From: Vanessa cardui
Lineage: Eukaryota; Arthropoda; Insecta; Lepidoptera; Nymphalidae
Length of the DNA stretch: 64,000 bases
Assembly (NCBI RefSeq): GCF_905220365.1
Contig: NC_061154.1
Coordinates: 7,502,001 to 7,566,000 of the forward strand
Direction: 5' to 3'
This document shows positions 9,546 to 22,161 of this stretch, in pieces (position 1 is the first letter of the stretch; each line of letters starts with the position of its first letter). The notes below the pieces were generated by a model. That model did not search any database. It saw only the letters and a list, made by a program, of their open reading frames with translations, and was not told where the DNA came from. Both the position numbers and the translations under genes were made by a program.

Positions 9546-12500
9546 TTTACTTTGCTTAGCTGTCGTCTAGTATATTTTATGTTTGAAAGTACAATGTGTT
9601 GTTAAAATATTTGTTAGCTCTAACTATCCAGACGAGCGAACAACATTATCAGGAAATTTAATCTCAATATCTTTGGTTATTCTGTGTATCAAAGCATAAT
9701 CATGAACATTATTGTCTATGATGAATACCAATATTTGTCGAACATGACTGTGTCGTGTCTGGAGGCTGAAATCTAATTTTAACGTGCAAGCAAAATGACA
9801 AATCTCATTTCTCGATTATTCGATACAAACAATAAACTCGATTGCAGTTTCGAATTGTCAGAGTTCGGACATTTGGAAGTCACGTCCCATTTACATGCAT
9901 TACACGTTGACGATCGGGTATTAGTTTGTCAGGTTTTTCCAATTTCAATGATTGAAGTATAATTTGCACATTTTGTAGTAATAATCTGATTTTTATTTAC
10001 TGACTTAAAAAGAAGCCTGGTAAAAGCTAATAACGTAAGGCTTATTACACATTTGTGAATGTTAAAAATTTAAATGTTAGTAAAATATTGGAAAATAGTA
10101 ACTAAATAACTTTGGAAGTTCTTACAACCGATCAGGTTACAATCAATAGGATTTACGCTCAAAAGAATCGAATCAAAACATTTACTTAAAAAATTAAATA
10201 AAAATGACGTATTTTTAAGGGTACCCACCCTGTAGTCTTTTCCTTAGCTTAGAATATCGCTAAATCAAGATCGTATCTTTAAGCCCCAGAATATGAAAAT
10301 TACCAATATTTACAAATCTGTCTCAAGACGCTCACTGCCTTAGAAAGTAGAAAAGTCCGATTGCTTCTAGATTTTAACAGTAATATAATATATATAATAT
10401 ACAGTAATATAATGCTTTAAAATACTGTGTTGTTTGCTGATCTAGGTTGTGATTAAACCAGGATTGAGGATCAAGAAGAAATCAAATTAAAGGATGTACT
10501 ATTCTCGTCTAGTATTTGTATACTTTTGAATGCTCGACGTATGAGAAATAGGTCGTATTCATTTAATTTAATACGTATTAATTTAAATGTTTAATTTTGT
10601 TCCTGCATGGTTGAGCAAAACAAGCGTAGAGTGAAATTGCACTTTTCATAATATAGATAGTAGTAGCCCAGCGCGCTGAACACGAGTGCTAAATAACTAC
10701 TAAAGTGTATTAATATTACAAAAATACTTAGTTGGCTGAAAATTGCCTCAATTGTAATTTATTAACTATAAGACAAAGAGATAATTATATGTATGTATGA
10801 CAAAAACGCATCATCAGATAGATAAACAGACACTGATGTAACAACAAATATACGTTTATCGATTTTATTTTTTGTATAATTGAGCTACAAGTTAATGATT
10901 TTTTTCTAGGCTAAAAAAAGGTACGCAATGGTTTAAATTCCCTTTGAGAATGTCTGGAAAGTGCAACATAACTGTGATACTAATTGATTGTTAAATAATC
11001 TAAGTCCCTCAATGTTATATTACACGCTCGTATTACGTTTTAAACGATCGGCCACATATCTTATCTAACTAAATCGGTTACTATAGATTCGAATTTTAAT
11101 CGTTATGAATACATATCGATGTTAGAATAATAAAATCATTATCACTAGCCAATTGAATAGGGAATTCAATTAATTTCAACATTAATTACTATATTAAACG
11201 TATCAGTGAACACAATTACTCCATTAATAAAAAGTTCTGTCTGTTTATAAAATTTTCATACTTTTTATAGAGGTAACTACGTATATCACGGGATCATCAT
11301 CTTCGTCATACCTATTCACGAAATAATACAACAAATCGATAGCTGGATTTATCGTATATTGATTTTTACATATTAAGAAATATAATAAAAATATTTTAAT
11401 CATAAGCCGTGACACCAACTGTCATACTGACAACTACTGACGTGACACCAACTGTCATAGTTGACGGTTCCTTGTTTTTAAAACATGACGAAGAGCTTGA
11501 CCGCACTGGCCATTTAGAATCGAATCTCTACAATGCATGATTACAATCAAAGTATTTATTTATCTGATGCCGCGACATATATACATTAATTTATAGGCAT
11601 ACATTGGCATACATTCGTAGGCATATTATCCACTCAAGGTATTTTTGTTTAAATCTTAATATCGTAAAATTTTCAGTGAATATAAAGGATCACCTGTCAA
11701 ATTGAATTTTTCAAATTATCGTTACAAACAGAATGTCATCTATTCTAATCTGTACCCACGCGCTCCCTTAGGGATTTCTTACCGTAAAATCCTTTCCAAG
11801 ATGACGTTTACAACAGCCGCTTTTATCGTCCTAAAAAAGTGCCACATGATCTTGATTCTTTCGTTCTCGGATGTTATATTTTGTTAAAACATAAACGCTT
11901 TATATGGATATGATAGTCAAAAAGGAAAGTTTTTATAAAATTTGAATATCTAATTTCATCACCTGATTGAGTACCTACGTTTTTTAAAATTAGCTGTTTC
12001 CGTTATATTTTAATTCTTAATTTAGTAATTATATTTTAATACAAAGGAATTCCTGTGTAAATTTGAATCCTATTACACCGTATGGCTTAAGAATTATCGT
12101 AGTCACTTATATTGAAAATTTACGAAGAAATTATAATAAATCATGACCCCGTACAGTATAAGTATGGAGTCACTACTCGATATAGAAGGGTGGATCTTTA
12201 TTTTTAAAAAGTTAAATTTTTTTTAAATTTTTTTGACGCTGATATGAATAAAATCAATAAAGAGTTTTTAATAGATTATTGACCTTTTTAGATTTGCCAA
12301 CGAATTTGAATAAATGTTATTACTTATATAAAACTGCACAATCATCCTGGCACTGGCACCCTTAGCACATCAGCTGTGGTCGGCGCTCGCTTCGATTGGA
12401 TTCTCGCTCAGAACTCGGCTCACGTACGCTAAATCCATATTTTCTCCGCATGAATATAAGCAAGTTTGAGAACATCTGTTGGCTCATATTCATGAAAAAA

Positions 12501-12884
12501 TAAATAGTTTGAATCTCAACTTTATCCTATAATTTTCTATTATTAGTAAAAAAATGTTTAGGATATTTGTGAAGCACATGTGTAGAAAAGTAAATAGAGG
12601 AATTGTAACTACAAAACGTAATTTTATATTATGTGGTTAAGAGTAAATTGTAATCAGAGTTGTCCGTCTGAAATTTGACTTCTGAAAAAAGATTCAAGAA
12701 TGTAAGATATCCTGGCCGAATTGTGGTCAAAGTAAGTAAAGTTCAGGAAGTAACTTGGTGCTCAAGTATTTGCGCAAAAACTGCATTCACTACTTATACA
12801 TTCTCATTAATCAACGGAACTTTTAAGGATGCCGTAGTATAACACAGTCTATGGTTCCAACTGAAAATTTGATCTTGAGGCCGC
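9546..12884. other. Long AT-rich stretch without recognised genes
   Basis: Nothing recognised except a short direct repeat: CGTGACACCAACTGTCATA occurs at 11408-11426 and again at 11441-11459, a 33 bp period. Confidence 0.45.
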
Positions 12885-12892
12885 ATTTTAAG

Positions 12893-13186
12893 TTACAACA
12901 ACAACACAACAACAGCCTGTAAATTTCCCACTGCCGGGCTAAGGCCTCTCTCCCTCTGAGGAATAGTTTTGGAACATATTCCACCACTCTGTTCCAATGT
13001 GGGTTGGCGGAATGCAATACAAGTTTCCTGACGATGTTTTCCTTCACCACTGAGCATGAGATTAATTAAATAACAAAGAAATAAACAAAATTTAAGCACT
13101 TGAATATTTAGTGGAGCTTGCCTGGGTTTGAACCCGCAATCATCGGTTAACATGCACTCGCTCTACCACTGAGCCATATGGTCTTA
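12893..13186 (-). mobile_element. Metulj-like SINE, copy 2, full-length, flanked by ATTTTAAG
   Basis: Read on the minus strand: tRNA-like head with a degenerate box A region (CTCAGTGGTAGAGCG) and an intact box B (GGGTTCAAACCC), body with GGAAAACATCGTCAGGAAAC, then CCCACATTGGAACAGAGTGG and the terminal CAGTGGGAAATTTACAGGC plus a (TTG)n tail. An 8 bp direct repeat ATTTTAAG at 12885-12892 and 13187-13194 is the probable target-site duplication. Two overlapping minus frames here are shadows of the SINE. Confidence 0.85.
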
Positions 13187-13194
13187 ATTTTAAG

Positions 13195-14191
13195 GTAATG
13201 ACACTCAAAATATGTGTACTGTTCTATGACACAATCAAATTTTGAAATAAAGAATGAATAGATCACAAAACTTTATAAACGGCTAAAGGAAAAGCTACAG
13301 TATACGAGATACAAACTTCAACTTTTCTTGAAACTTTACTGAAAACACAAAAATGTGAACAAAGTTACATCCCGAACGCGATTCGATTTTCAAATGCGGT
13401 AATACAAAGTCTAAGAATAACCTTTTCATTTTTTTTACAGCCGCTGTGTTGTTAAATTTTTGTAATATAATTTTAGTTTTCTGATTTTAACTCGATTTTA
13501 TCTTTTGTTATGTAGGTGTTTAGGAATTATAACAAATAACAACTTTATTAGTTATATTGATGAGTGAGGGAGAGGGAAGCTGTTTTTGGTTTATGTATAA
13601 ATAGCTAAAAGCATCTTACGAGCACAAGATAGTGTCTTTGTTTTCCATTTGTTTCCACTGAAATAACATATCGGAAAACTATAATGTAAACATCAAGTAA
13701 TTATTAAATGGGCAATAAAATACTCGAGATATATCCAATGTTTTACTGTGATCAAAAGAATTGAATCAAATTTTGTATATGTAGGGTGTGTTTTATACAA
13801 TTATAGATATTTAGCAGCTAAGTCTTTCACATACGCAAACACTATCTACGTGATCTTAGTTTCACTTTGAAATATATATAAGCCATCAACCGCAGCCGTT
13901 CACGTTCACACTAAGTACATACATATATTACATAAGGCTTGTTCGTCGACTTGCCATGTGTGCTATATACATAAGGGTATAATTTGGTTAGCTATTGCCT
14001 TCGCCTGATACAGATAGATTATTGTCGTTGTATTCCTGACATATTTGATCTCAATATAATTATCGAGACCTTTAAATTATAATATATTTACTCGTGTGTT
14101 TTACGAAAATGAGTAATTACATGATTTAATGAAACAAGTAATTCGATTATCAGACGTTGTCTGTTATGTTGACTGTTTGTGAGGGTGGTGG
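13195..14191. other. AT-rich stretch, nothing recognised
   Basis: No repeat or coding signal recognised. Confidence 0.45.
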
Positions 14192-14410
14192 GTGGTAAGT
14201 GGTGGCCATTACACAGACATGCACGTTTTAAGGAATAAGAACCATTCTTACGTCGAAAATCCATCACCAACCTTGAGAACAAAAGTGTCTTTGACGTCTG
14301 TAGACGTTACTAATACACCCTTCAAAATGGTACCACATTTTTTTGGTATTCAATGGTACTTCAGTTTTATGTATTGTTTGGCGGAATAATATGTATTGAT
14401 GAGTGCGTGT
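14192..14410 (+). repeat. Dispersed repeat family A, strongly diverged copy 3
   Basis: The landmarks GGTAAGTGGTGGCCATTAC, CATCACCAACCTTGAGAAC, ACACCCTTCAAAATGG, TTGTTTGGCGGAATAAT and TTGATGAGTG appear in the family A order with many substitutions. This is an old copy. Frames called on both strands across it are not genes. Confidence 0.55.
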
Positions 14411-15855
14411 ACCTAACCGCTTAGTTGTTAGCTTAGCACAAAAATATACATGTATACATAATATTAAAATCACTTTAAAATTCGTTTTATCTTTTAGGGA
14501 TAAGTTTTGTGATTAACTATGGTATTTAATTAAAGAATAAAAAAAAATCGTCTTATTTATTGATTGTACGTTAGTTTATTAGAATTGAATTATGATCAAA
14601 ACAATTTTAATTAACTGTTATATGCTATTAATTGTTATAATGTAATTATTGTATAAGTGTTGCGTAATTATTCCATTTAATTTGGGCATATAAACCGTTA
14701 TTAACTTGATACAGGTAAATCGAGAACGTGAGAGATAATAAAAACAGTTATCGGTTTGACAGTTGGTTAATTACCAATATATTCATTTTAAACCCCTCAA
14801 CAAATACTGTAATTTGGGAAAATATTGCAATATTATTTATGATAATACATATCTGCCCCAATTACGTTCATTTCATTTTGAACCCACTTCGCATCATCAC
14901 TTACCCCTCGACTGAGACGGTGACCCAATACTTGGAGCACCTACCATCTAACCACTACCGAGTAGGGTGTTAATAATGAACAATATGCTAAAATCTCCGT
15001 CGATAGTCTTTTGGAAATTCACGAGCCCTAAATATTTTACTCATCCCGGCTTCCACCCAGAGTCCGTACATTTCCACGAACACCTCTGCCTGGAGTTCTC
15101 AAGGAAGAAACAACCGTTATAATCAAACATCGTTAATATAATATTAATACTAGGCAAAATATTTATTTGCTTATACACGTCAAAGGAATTGCACCACACA
15201 TAGCGAATATGAATAACAACACAATATACAAGCGTTAGCGTTACAGGCAATAAATTTCTTGATAATATACGTTGTATTATACTTAGACATTACTTATTTA
15301 CTTGCCTAAGTATATATGTAAATGAATGCTAAACCATCATCAACAGTCTGTTTATTTTTCTGTCAGCTGATTATTAGTAAATATTTTACGTTTGAAGGAA
15401 GAAAAAACAAGAAGGCTTCTAACTGAAAAACATGTATTATATCGGTAATTAAAGATACATACTTCTATTAATTTTATTCTAGTATTATTTATCATTATTA
15501 CACACATCTGTACAAACCACTCCACAAACATAGACACCTTTAAGTCCTTCAGTCTTATAATCTGTCGGGATAACAATCCGACAACTTGAGAACCTTCAGG
15601 TACAAAATCAGAGGCTTTGCTTTCTTTTCACGGCACTGGAGTATTAGCACTGAAATCTTTTAGGCTGCTACTGATAATTTCGTAACAGAACAAAATAGTC
15701 ACATTTACTGTGTTATTGGGTTCAGTCAACTAGAAGTTTCATTTCAAGATCTCAAGATTTCATTGTTTCAATCTTTTGAAAACGTTATTACGTTCCATTT
15801 CTCATTCGTAGTCGTGTCAAATTCAGTAAAATAAAAACATTATAATATTAACAAT
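14411..15855. other. AT-rich stretch with a slightly GC-richer patch
   Basis: Around 14855-15110 base composition rises (for example CTTACCCCTCGACTGAGACG and CATCCCGGCTTCCACCCAG), but neither strand has an extended open frame with splice signals and no repeat family is recognised. Confidence 0.35.
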
Positions 15856-15857
15856 TA

Positions 15858-16116
15858 CAGGCAGTCCTCGACTTACGTCGTTTCGACTTGCGTCGTTTCA
15901 AGTTACGTCCGACAATGTTTTGATACTATTCCTTCAATCATACGTCAATTGTTTCGATTTCCGGCTTAGGAGAGATAGAGATTCACTTGTCGCGAGGTCA
16001 AGGTGTCATAGCAAGAAGAAAGAAACGAAGCAATCTAATATGTCTCGACTTACGTCGTTTCGATTTACGTCGCTTATTACTAGAACCTAACATGCCGTAA
16101 GTACGTGGACTGCCTG
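15858..16116. mobile_element. Complete 259 bp MITE, pogo/mariner-like, TA duplication
   Basis: The element starts CAGGCAGTCC at 15858 and ends GGACTGCCTG at 16116, a perfect 10 bp terminal inverted repeat, and is flanked by TA on both sides (15856-15857 and 16117-16118), as expected for Tc1/mariner/pogo transposition. Inside both ends is a run of 15 bp units built on CGACTTACGTCGTTT, at 15869-15883, 15884-15898, 16046-16060 and 16061-16075 (with one to three substitutions), all in the same direction. It has no transposase frame, so it would depend on an enzyme elsewhere. Confidence 0.8.
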
Positions 16117-16118
16117 TA

Positions 16119-18640
16119 CACCATATTAGAAATAAGTTATATCAAAGATAAGCCTGAAAATAATTGAACTATAATTATACTAGCACGTATATTTGAGTTT
16201 GATCTGAGTGTATTTATCATCCTGCGTTTATGTTAACACGAAAATCTTACGTCATACGACTTATACGACGCCGACGTTAGCATTAACATTTCCAAAATAT
16301 ATAACATATTTGTGGATATAAATTGTACTTATAGCACTACGAATTCATAGCTATCGAATTCATAGCTATTTACATAAAATTACAAACCGACGAAGAAAAA
16401 GATACTCATATCTCAATTCATTCAAAAAAATTCCATAATTCATGATGTATCACATGAATGGAAAAGTGTAAACTTCAAACGCTAAGCACTCTATGTCACT
16501 CTTTGCGTCGGTCTCGCATCAAGTGGGATTATAAGACCCATGATTTACTTCGGTAAATTGAGTTAAATTGTTCGTAAGTATAATCATCTGTCTGAATCTG
16601 TCAGTTAATCTCGCTGTCAAAAAATATATACAATAACACGGCTTGTAGGTTATCCCTACATATCAGCCTCTCCGTTGCTTTACTGTCTACGTCACGCCTA
16701 CGCGTGCGCTACGTCTGAGTCTACGGCTACGTCACCGCAGTTACTTTGTGTAACCGTGTAGATAAAATAGATGCATAATGCTTACATTATTGTTATGCTT
16801 ACGCTAATAAAATACTAAGTATTGTTACCGTAGTAGCATTAAATTATTGTAAGTCCCACCTTAGCACCTAAAGGGGTTTCCGTGGTTGCGAGATTAGTTA
16901 CTAAGTCCTATCCTGTCTTGACTTGGCCTCTAGCCTAACTGCACCAACTAATATAAACTTATCTCTCGTACCGAAGCTTGTTTATGTTAAGTTTATTTGT
17001 AAGCAAACTTGTCTGTTTCAAGTATCGCAAAACGGCTTTAAAAGTTTTTGAAATCGTTCGTGGTAAGTAAAAACGGAAAAATAGTTCAATTCAGTTCAAA
17101 TTACATACAAAGGCTGTAGTTATTCCTTTTTTTTAAAACAGTTCGAGTTTCATGAAGAATAAGTTTCTTACTTTGAGCCGATAGGGCGCACAGATTATAT
17201 CGAGAGTATTTCGAGAAAAATAATAATATTAAGATATTGTTAATTTTGCTTACAGATGAGATAAAGATTCCATAGACAATATCTTACAAGAAGACATATT
17301 TTAATGTCATGAGAAAAAAAAATATTTATGTATGCAATAATAATTTAAAACTTCGCAACGTATTAACTTATTAATTACTTTTATTAATTTTAGATACGTT
17401 ATTTTCTTCGAAAAATAAGGTCATTACAATGACATTTATTATCACATAGCTACTATTTCGATCCTGAATATACTCGTATTATATTCGTGTAATTACTTAG
17501 TATTCAAATGAATGGTGTTGATTGATCTAGACTGATCTGTTTGTGAAAATTCCTACGACCAGTTAATAAAAGTTAACGTCAGTAATCGTTAATTTCTAGG
17601 TATCAAATATGTAAATCCATTGTTCTTTCCTAACATACTCTATAAATAATATGGTGAAAAGGGGTAATAATTGAGTTTTTAGCCTGTTCTTATTAAAATC
17701 CTCTTTTCCGAAGTGGTTGAAGATTTCGTTATAATTCCACACTAACGTGATCGTAAGTGCTTTTATGAGCATATTTGAATAATTAATTTTAATTTTATCA
17801 TTCAGCGTAACGTATTTTATAAACAATTCATCAGTTATGATTATACACATGAGTAATTTTCCAAAGGGTCGTAAAAGAAACGCTTCTCAAGTAGCAGATG
17901 CCGATAATGACGCGAAGATATTTTGATGTGATATGTGTTACAGGCGAAGCAAATATAGAAGCGTTTGTGATTGATGTCAGCCGCTTTGCTCGCGTGAGAG
18001 ATAGCTGAAAGCAATTGACAATGTTATCTTCCATTTTATAATTATGTTTAGTACATTTTTTTTTGGAATTAAAGTATTTGTGGGTGTTTTGCAAAACTTC
18101 GAGTTCACGCAAAAGATTCCTTAGGAATTTTTCAAGTTTTTATTTTGATTTCATATCATTGTAAACTGTTAGTCTCTTATTTACATTTTGCGCCAAAATG
18201 AAACCTCTTTTAAATGAAATTAATATCAAATAGTTTACATACGTTCAGTTTTTATTCAGCCGTAGTACCACTCTGTAACCGGCCAATCTTTTTCAGCTCT
18301 CTAAAATTACTTCTTCGTTAATTCCTATCAATTTAGTTAATTGCTGCCAAGAGCCATCTTTACTTTTTTTGCACACGTATCTTAAAAATGAGACCATAAC
18401 AATTTGATTTGATATGCAACTATCGTCCCATCATCAACGAGTCAAAAATTGGCTTACACTATAACATTATTATGTTATAAATTGACTATCACATAATTTT
18501 GTTGCATTTATACTTGCAATAAAGTTGTTTATTTGCGTAAATTACCTTAATTCCAGTTCAAGATTGCACTCATTCAAAATATCTACATCCCTGAATCATG
18601 CTGGGTAGGTTTTCGTTCTTCACCATTATTGCTAACAAAA
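16119..18640. other. AT-rich stretch with a small GC-rich patch and a 15 bp tandem pair
   Basis: GAATTCATAGCTATC/T is doubled at about 16341-16370. A GC-rich patch at 16665-16760 is rich in CTACG words (CTACGTCACGCCTACGCGTG). No gene recognised; open frames around 17596-18112 are AT-rich and chance-like. Confidence 0.4.
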
Positions 18641-18654
18641 TGGTTGAATGATTC

Positions 18655-18840
18655 ACCTGAGTGACGGCTAATACGCACGACGCGCACTCTAATCCCTGGC
18701 GGATCAGAGTGCGCGGTGTAATACTATAATTGATCGTGTGCGCGCCTGCTCGCAGTCCGTTCGGGTTCAAACATTACGAGTATTTGTTACGTGCGTATAT
18801 TTTCCGGCAAACGTTATAAATCATTATGGAAATAAGGTAT
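18655..18840 (+). promoter_or_regulatory. Candidate promoter and first exon ending at a splice donor
   Basis: A GC-rich block at 18655-18770 (rich in CGCG/GCGC words) is followed by CTCGCAGTCCGTTC at 18749-18762, loosely like an arthropod initiator, then an AT-richer leader and ATG GAA ATA AG at 18826-18836 directly followed by GTATTTTTTT, a plausible 5' splice donor at 18837. This resembles the first exon of a gene with a long first intron, where only four codons lie in exon one. Every part is weak alone, no downstream exon was recognised and no TATA box is obvious. Confidence 0.2.
18681..18715. other. Perfect 10 bp inverted repeat in GC-rich block
   Basis: CGCGCACTCT at 18681-18690 and AGAGTGCGCG at 18706-18715 form a perfect 10 bp stem with a 15 nt loop. 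It lies in a GC-rich block (about 18655-18770), upstream of a possible first exon. Confidence 0.6.
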
Positions 18841-19110
18841 TTTTTTCATTTTCCAATTTAATCTCAATAATTTATCATACTTACTTTTAGATTTTTTAAC
18901 ATATAACAGTTTTTCTTTGCAATTAAAATTATTCATGCGTTTTATTGGCCTTTATTGCTATCATCTTCATTATTTTATCCTGTTAAATCTCTCTGAGTCT
19001 AATGTGTAGTCATGTTTGAACCCCGTGGTCTTTGGTCATTAATCAATATGGATTTAAAATATTCAAATTTTATTGTATTTATTCTAGATAATTTTGTATT
19101 TCATCATTTG
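18841..19110. other. AT-rich spacer
   Basis: Nothing recognised. Confidence 0.4.
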
Positions 19111-19116
19111 GAAAAG

Positions 19117-19158
19117 AACCCCGAACTGAACCTGACTCAGGTTCAGTTTCTTTCGGGT
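19117..19158. other. Long hairpin: 23 bp near-perfect palindrome with outer arms
   Basis: ACTGAACCTGA C TCAGGTTCAGT at 19125-19147 is a palindrome with a single central base. Outside it, AACCCCGA at 19117-19124 and TCGGGTTT at 19153-19160 extend the pairing after a small asymmetric bulge. This could extrude as a cruciform or fold as an RNA hairpin, but it is too tight (no loop) for a miRNA precursor. Confidence 0.6.
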
Positions 19159-19218
19159 TTTTCTCGGAAGATACAACATTATGAACCATCAATAGCTCTA
19201 AACAAGGGCAATCAGTCC

Positions 19219-19362
19219 GAATATATTTATTCAAGTAGGCTTATATAAGAATTTTTGAATCCGCATTCTACCGTTTTACGTTACGCTGAATACAATACTG
19301 AAAAATGCGAATCAAAAGTGCTTGTAAAAGCCTACTCTTGAGTGAAGCATATTTTTTTTGAT
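19219..19362. mobile_element. LINE-type tail repeat (family E), two head-to-head pieces
   Basis: The left arm (19219-19290) begins TTTATTCAAGTAGGCTTAT and includes TTTTTGAATCCGCATT and ACGTTACGCTG in the forward direction. The right arm (19308-19362) is the same family on the minus strand, reading TTCACTCAAGAGTAGGCTTT and CAAGCACTTTTGATT. The pair therefore forms an imperfect inverted repeat about 140 bp long, either two insertions or a twin-priming inversion during retroposition. Confidence 0.5.
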
Positions 19363-19864
19363 TGGCTGATAACATAAAATACTTAAATCGTGATGCTGCC
19401 TGGTAATAAAACATGCAGGCATACTGAAATTAAAAATATATAAAAGACACTTACACAAAAGTTTGTATCATATACATTAGATACAATTTTAATAATATTC
19501 TAAACTAAATAAATACAAGTTGGTAAGGTTTTAATCGACTGAAGGCTAGCTTGAAAATCAGCTGCTAGATAAGGTCAAAATTAATCGAATCTTGTGAAGA
19601 TTAAATCGTATTACTGGTGACCCAAATTATAACTTATTCTGCTAAAGTCACTTATACTCCAAAATGGATCAGAGCGCAATAAACAAACTAAACCCAGGAA
19701 AAATAGTGTGAAATAGTGAAAAGGTACAGTTAACATTTTTTTCCAAATTATACTGCAGCTGTATTGCACGCAATTGGTGCAGTTTTATTACGATGACTAT
19801 GCTCACTGAATTGAAATATTTAAAATATTTCACGGTGTTCGAGTGTTCTATTTCAAATAAACTT
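19363..19864. other. AT-rich stretch, nothing recognised
   Basis: No repeat or coding signal recognised. Confidence 0.4.
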
Positions 19865-20074
19865 TATATAGTTTTGAAAACGGAATATATACTTTAATTA
19901 TATCGTTATTTCGTTCGACCGTTATTGTAATTACGTTGTATATATATATGATTGAAGATCTTGTCTTAAAAGGTATTCTATATAGTTTTGAATATGGAAT
20001 ATAGACTTTAATTACATTATTTCGTTCAACTGTTGTTGTAATCACGTTGTATTGATTAGATATCTTAAAAGGTC
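19865..20074. repeat. Diverged tandem duplication, two units of ~100-110 bp
   Basis: TATATAGTTTTGAA starts unit 1 at 19865 and recurs at 19979. Both units then contain GGAATATA, ACTTTAATTA, ATTTCGTTC, ACGTTGTAT and end with TCTTAAAAGGT (19964 and 20063). The offset between matching words falls from 114 to 99 bp, so small deletions followed the duplication. On the minus strand both units stay open in one frame (65 codons), giving two similar ~26-residue peptides containing VERNN, but the composition is not gene-like. Confidence 0.75.
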
Positions 20075-22161
20075 TAAAAATGTATTGGTATTATATCCAT
20101 AGTAATCATAGTAATGATAATTAAGAAGGTCACAAGCGACTCGTTATTAACAGCGAACATTATAACTAAAAACCTCATTATAACATTAATAATACATTAT
20201 CGTTAATTATCAGACGAACGCAAATCGAGCCTATCTTTCAAGGTACACCAAAGCTGCCGGTTCACCGCATTCCGCATCGCGTCGGATCCCACTACATTCT
20301 TCATGTCATTATTCAAACAAGAGACGAGAATTACTGACAACAGTAAATCGCTCACATATTTTATTCTGACAGATTTTATCGCTGTTAACTTTATGCTTTT
20401 TAGGGAGTAAACAAACCATGAAAGATGTTATAATAATTGTATAGTTATGTGGAAATCGATTATGTTCTCTCAAATTATAAATTTATTGTTATTATTTTAG
20501 GCATAATTCTACTTTGATTTGAAATATATTTTTATAACTTATTGCTGCATGAAAGAAGAAGAAAGGAATAAACTTATTGAATTTATAATACTAGCCCTTA
20601 TTAGCCCTTGACTTTGTTTTTAAACGCAAGGCAATTTATTAATATGAAGAGCCGGTTTCATAGTGGATAAAGAACAGAGCATTATTCGCTTATATTAAAT
20701 TACTAACTACTCGTCCCAGCTTTACACGGATACGATAAATGCCTTATAAAACTTTTAGATTGAAGAACAAACATAAAAAGATTTTTTTTTTTTCGTATAG
20801 TAAATCTTGCCTTTGTTTTGTAAAACATGTATATATAAAACCTTCTTTAATCACTATTTATTGACAAACCGTATTAATATCTATTGCGTACTTTAAATGA
20901 TCTAAGTGTAACACGTTGATAAGAAACTTTGTATTGTATGATGTAGAGATTTATTTGAATATTAATCTGTTGTATGTATTGCACGTGGCTGTATGCGACT
21001 CCCCGCTATTCATTTTGTTATTATTAATTTCTATTAATCCTACTGGCTGAAGCATCACCGAGTTACCAGTACTGGACTTGCCTTGTGATTTAAACTATCT
21101 CGGGCTGCAAATGACGTGCATCAAGAGGGGTTCTCTTATAACACCGCACCTCGACTCATGACGTCGAGACTACATCAGTAGGGTGGTGAGCGCTTGTGTT
21201 GTTGTTGTACCATTAGGCTTGATTGACCGGGGTCAAATGTCGAATTTATAAAGCCGATTTAGATAAGCCGCTTAACGATTTAACGGTACTTTTAATAAAT
21301 TAAAAATTATCATTTACATATGGTTTTATTTGTGATAATATTAAATATCATGCATTATATTGGTGTTTCAGGTTTATTATATTAGAAAAATGTTCCGTTT
21401 TTCTTTAGCTTTCTTTCTACAAATTGTTACTACTAGTTACGAAGGCTACATACAAAGATTATCATATAATAAAGATTAATGTTAAATAAAAATCCTTAAA
21501 TTAAAAAATCGATTCGCAAGCAAAATTATTTAAATAATTATACATAAATTATTTACTCGATTTATTGAGTGTTAATGTTAGTATAGTTACTAGGATTAAT
21601 TTAAAAATCGGGACATCAGTATTCAGCTAAAGCTGGGTGAAAAATGGTTCTTACCCAATGGTTAATTCCCTGCGTTGAAATTAATATAACGAACAACACG
21701 TTAACACAGTTTCAATCTATATACCCACACTCTCGCAGTTTGATAAGTAAGCGAAGAAACTACGTATTTACTTTTTAAGTAAGACTGCTAACTCCGGACT
21801 ACTGAGAACTTCTAACCCCATTTATTTTTAAAGTAAAATATAAATATTAAAATACAAAAAAAAAACATTAATAATTAAATAGAAGTCTTAATTTTTGTGA
21901 GGTTGTTGTAACTTTTTTTCCTAAAATGTCTCATTTCGAGGCGCATTTTGGACTTGATAGTAGGATATAAATTCTCGTCCGGCAAAGTTTTCTCATATAG
22001 CGGCCCGTCTGGGACATTAATGACCTATCCACATTTACTCGTAGCTAGTAAATTAACCGACCTGGCGGCTCTAAGACGATATATCACTGTCAAAAATCAT
22101 TTAACGTCATACTATTTAATTACCATTTGAAGCAATACACTAAATATATTAATTTAACTAG
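20075..22161. other. AT-rich stretch, no gene recognised
   Basis: A moderately GC-rich patch at 21040-21250 (for example ACCGCACCTCGACTCATGACG) has no open frame and no recognised repeat. Confidence 0.4.

Noticed and set aside
12823..13153. Two overlapping minus frames of 75 and 86 codons
   Set aside because: They fall in SINE copy 2 and are not conserved in frame with the other copies.
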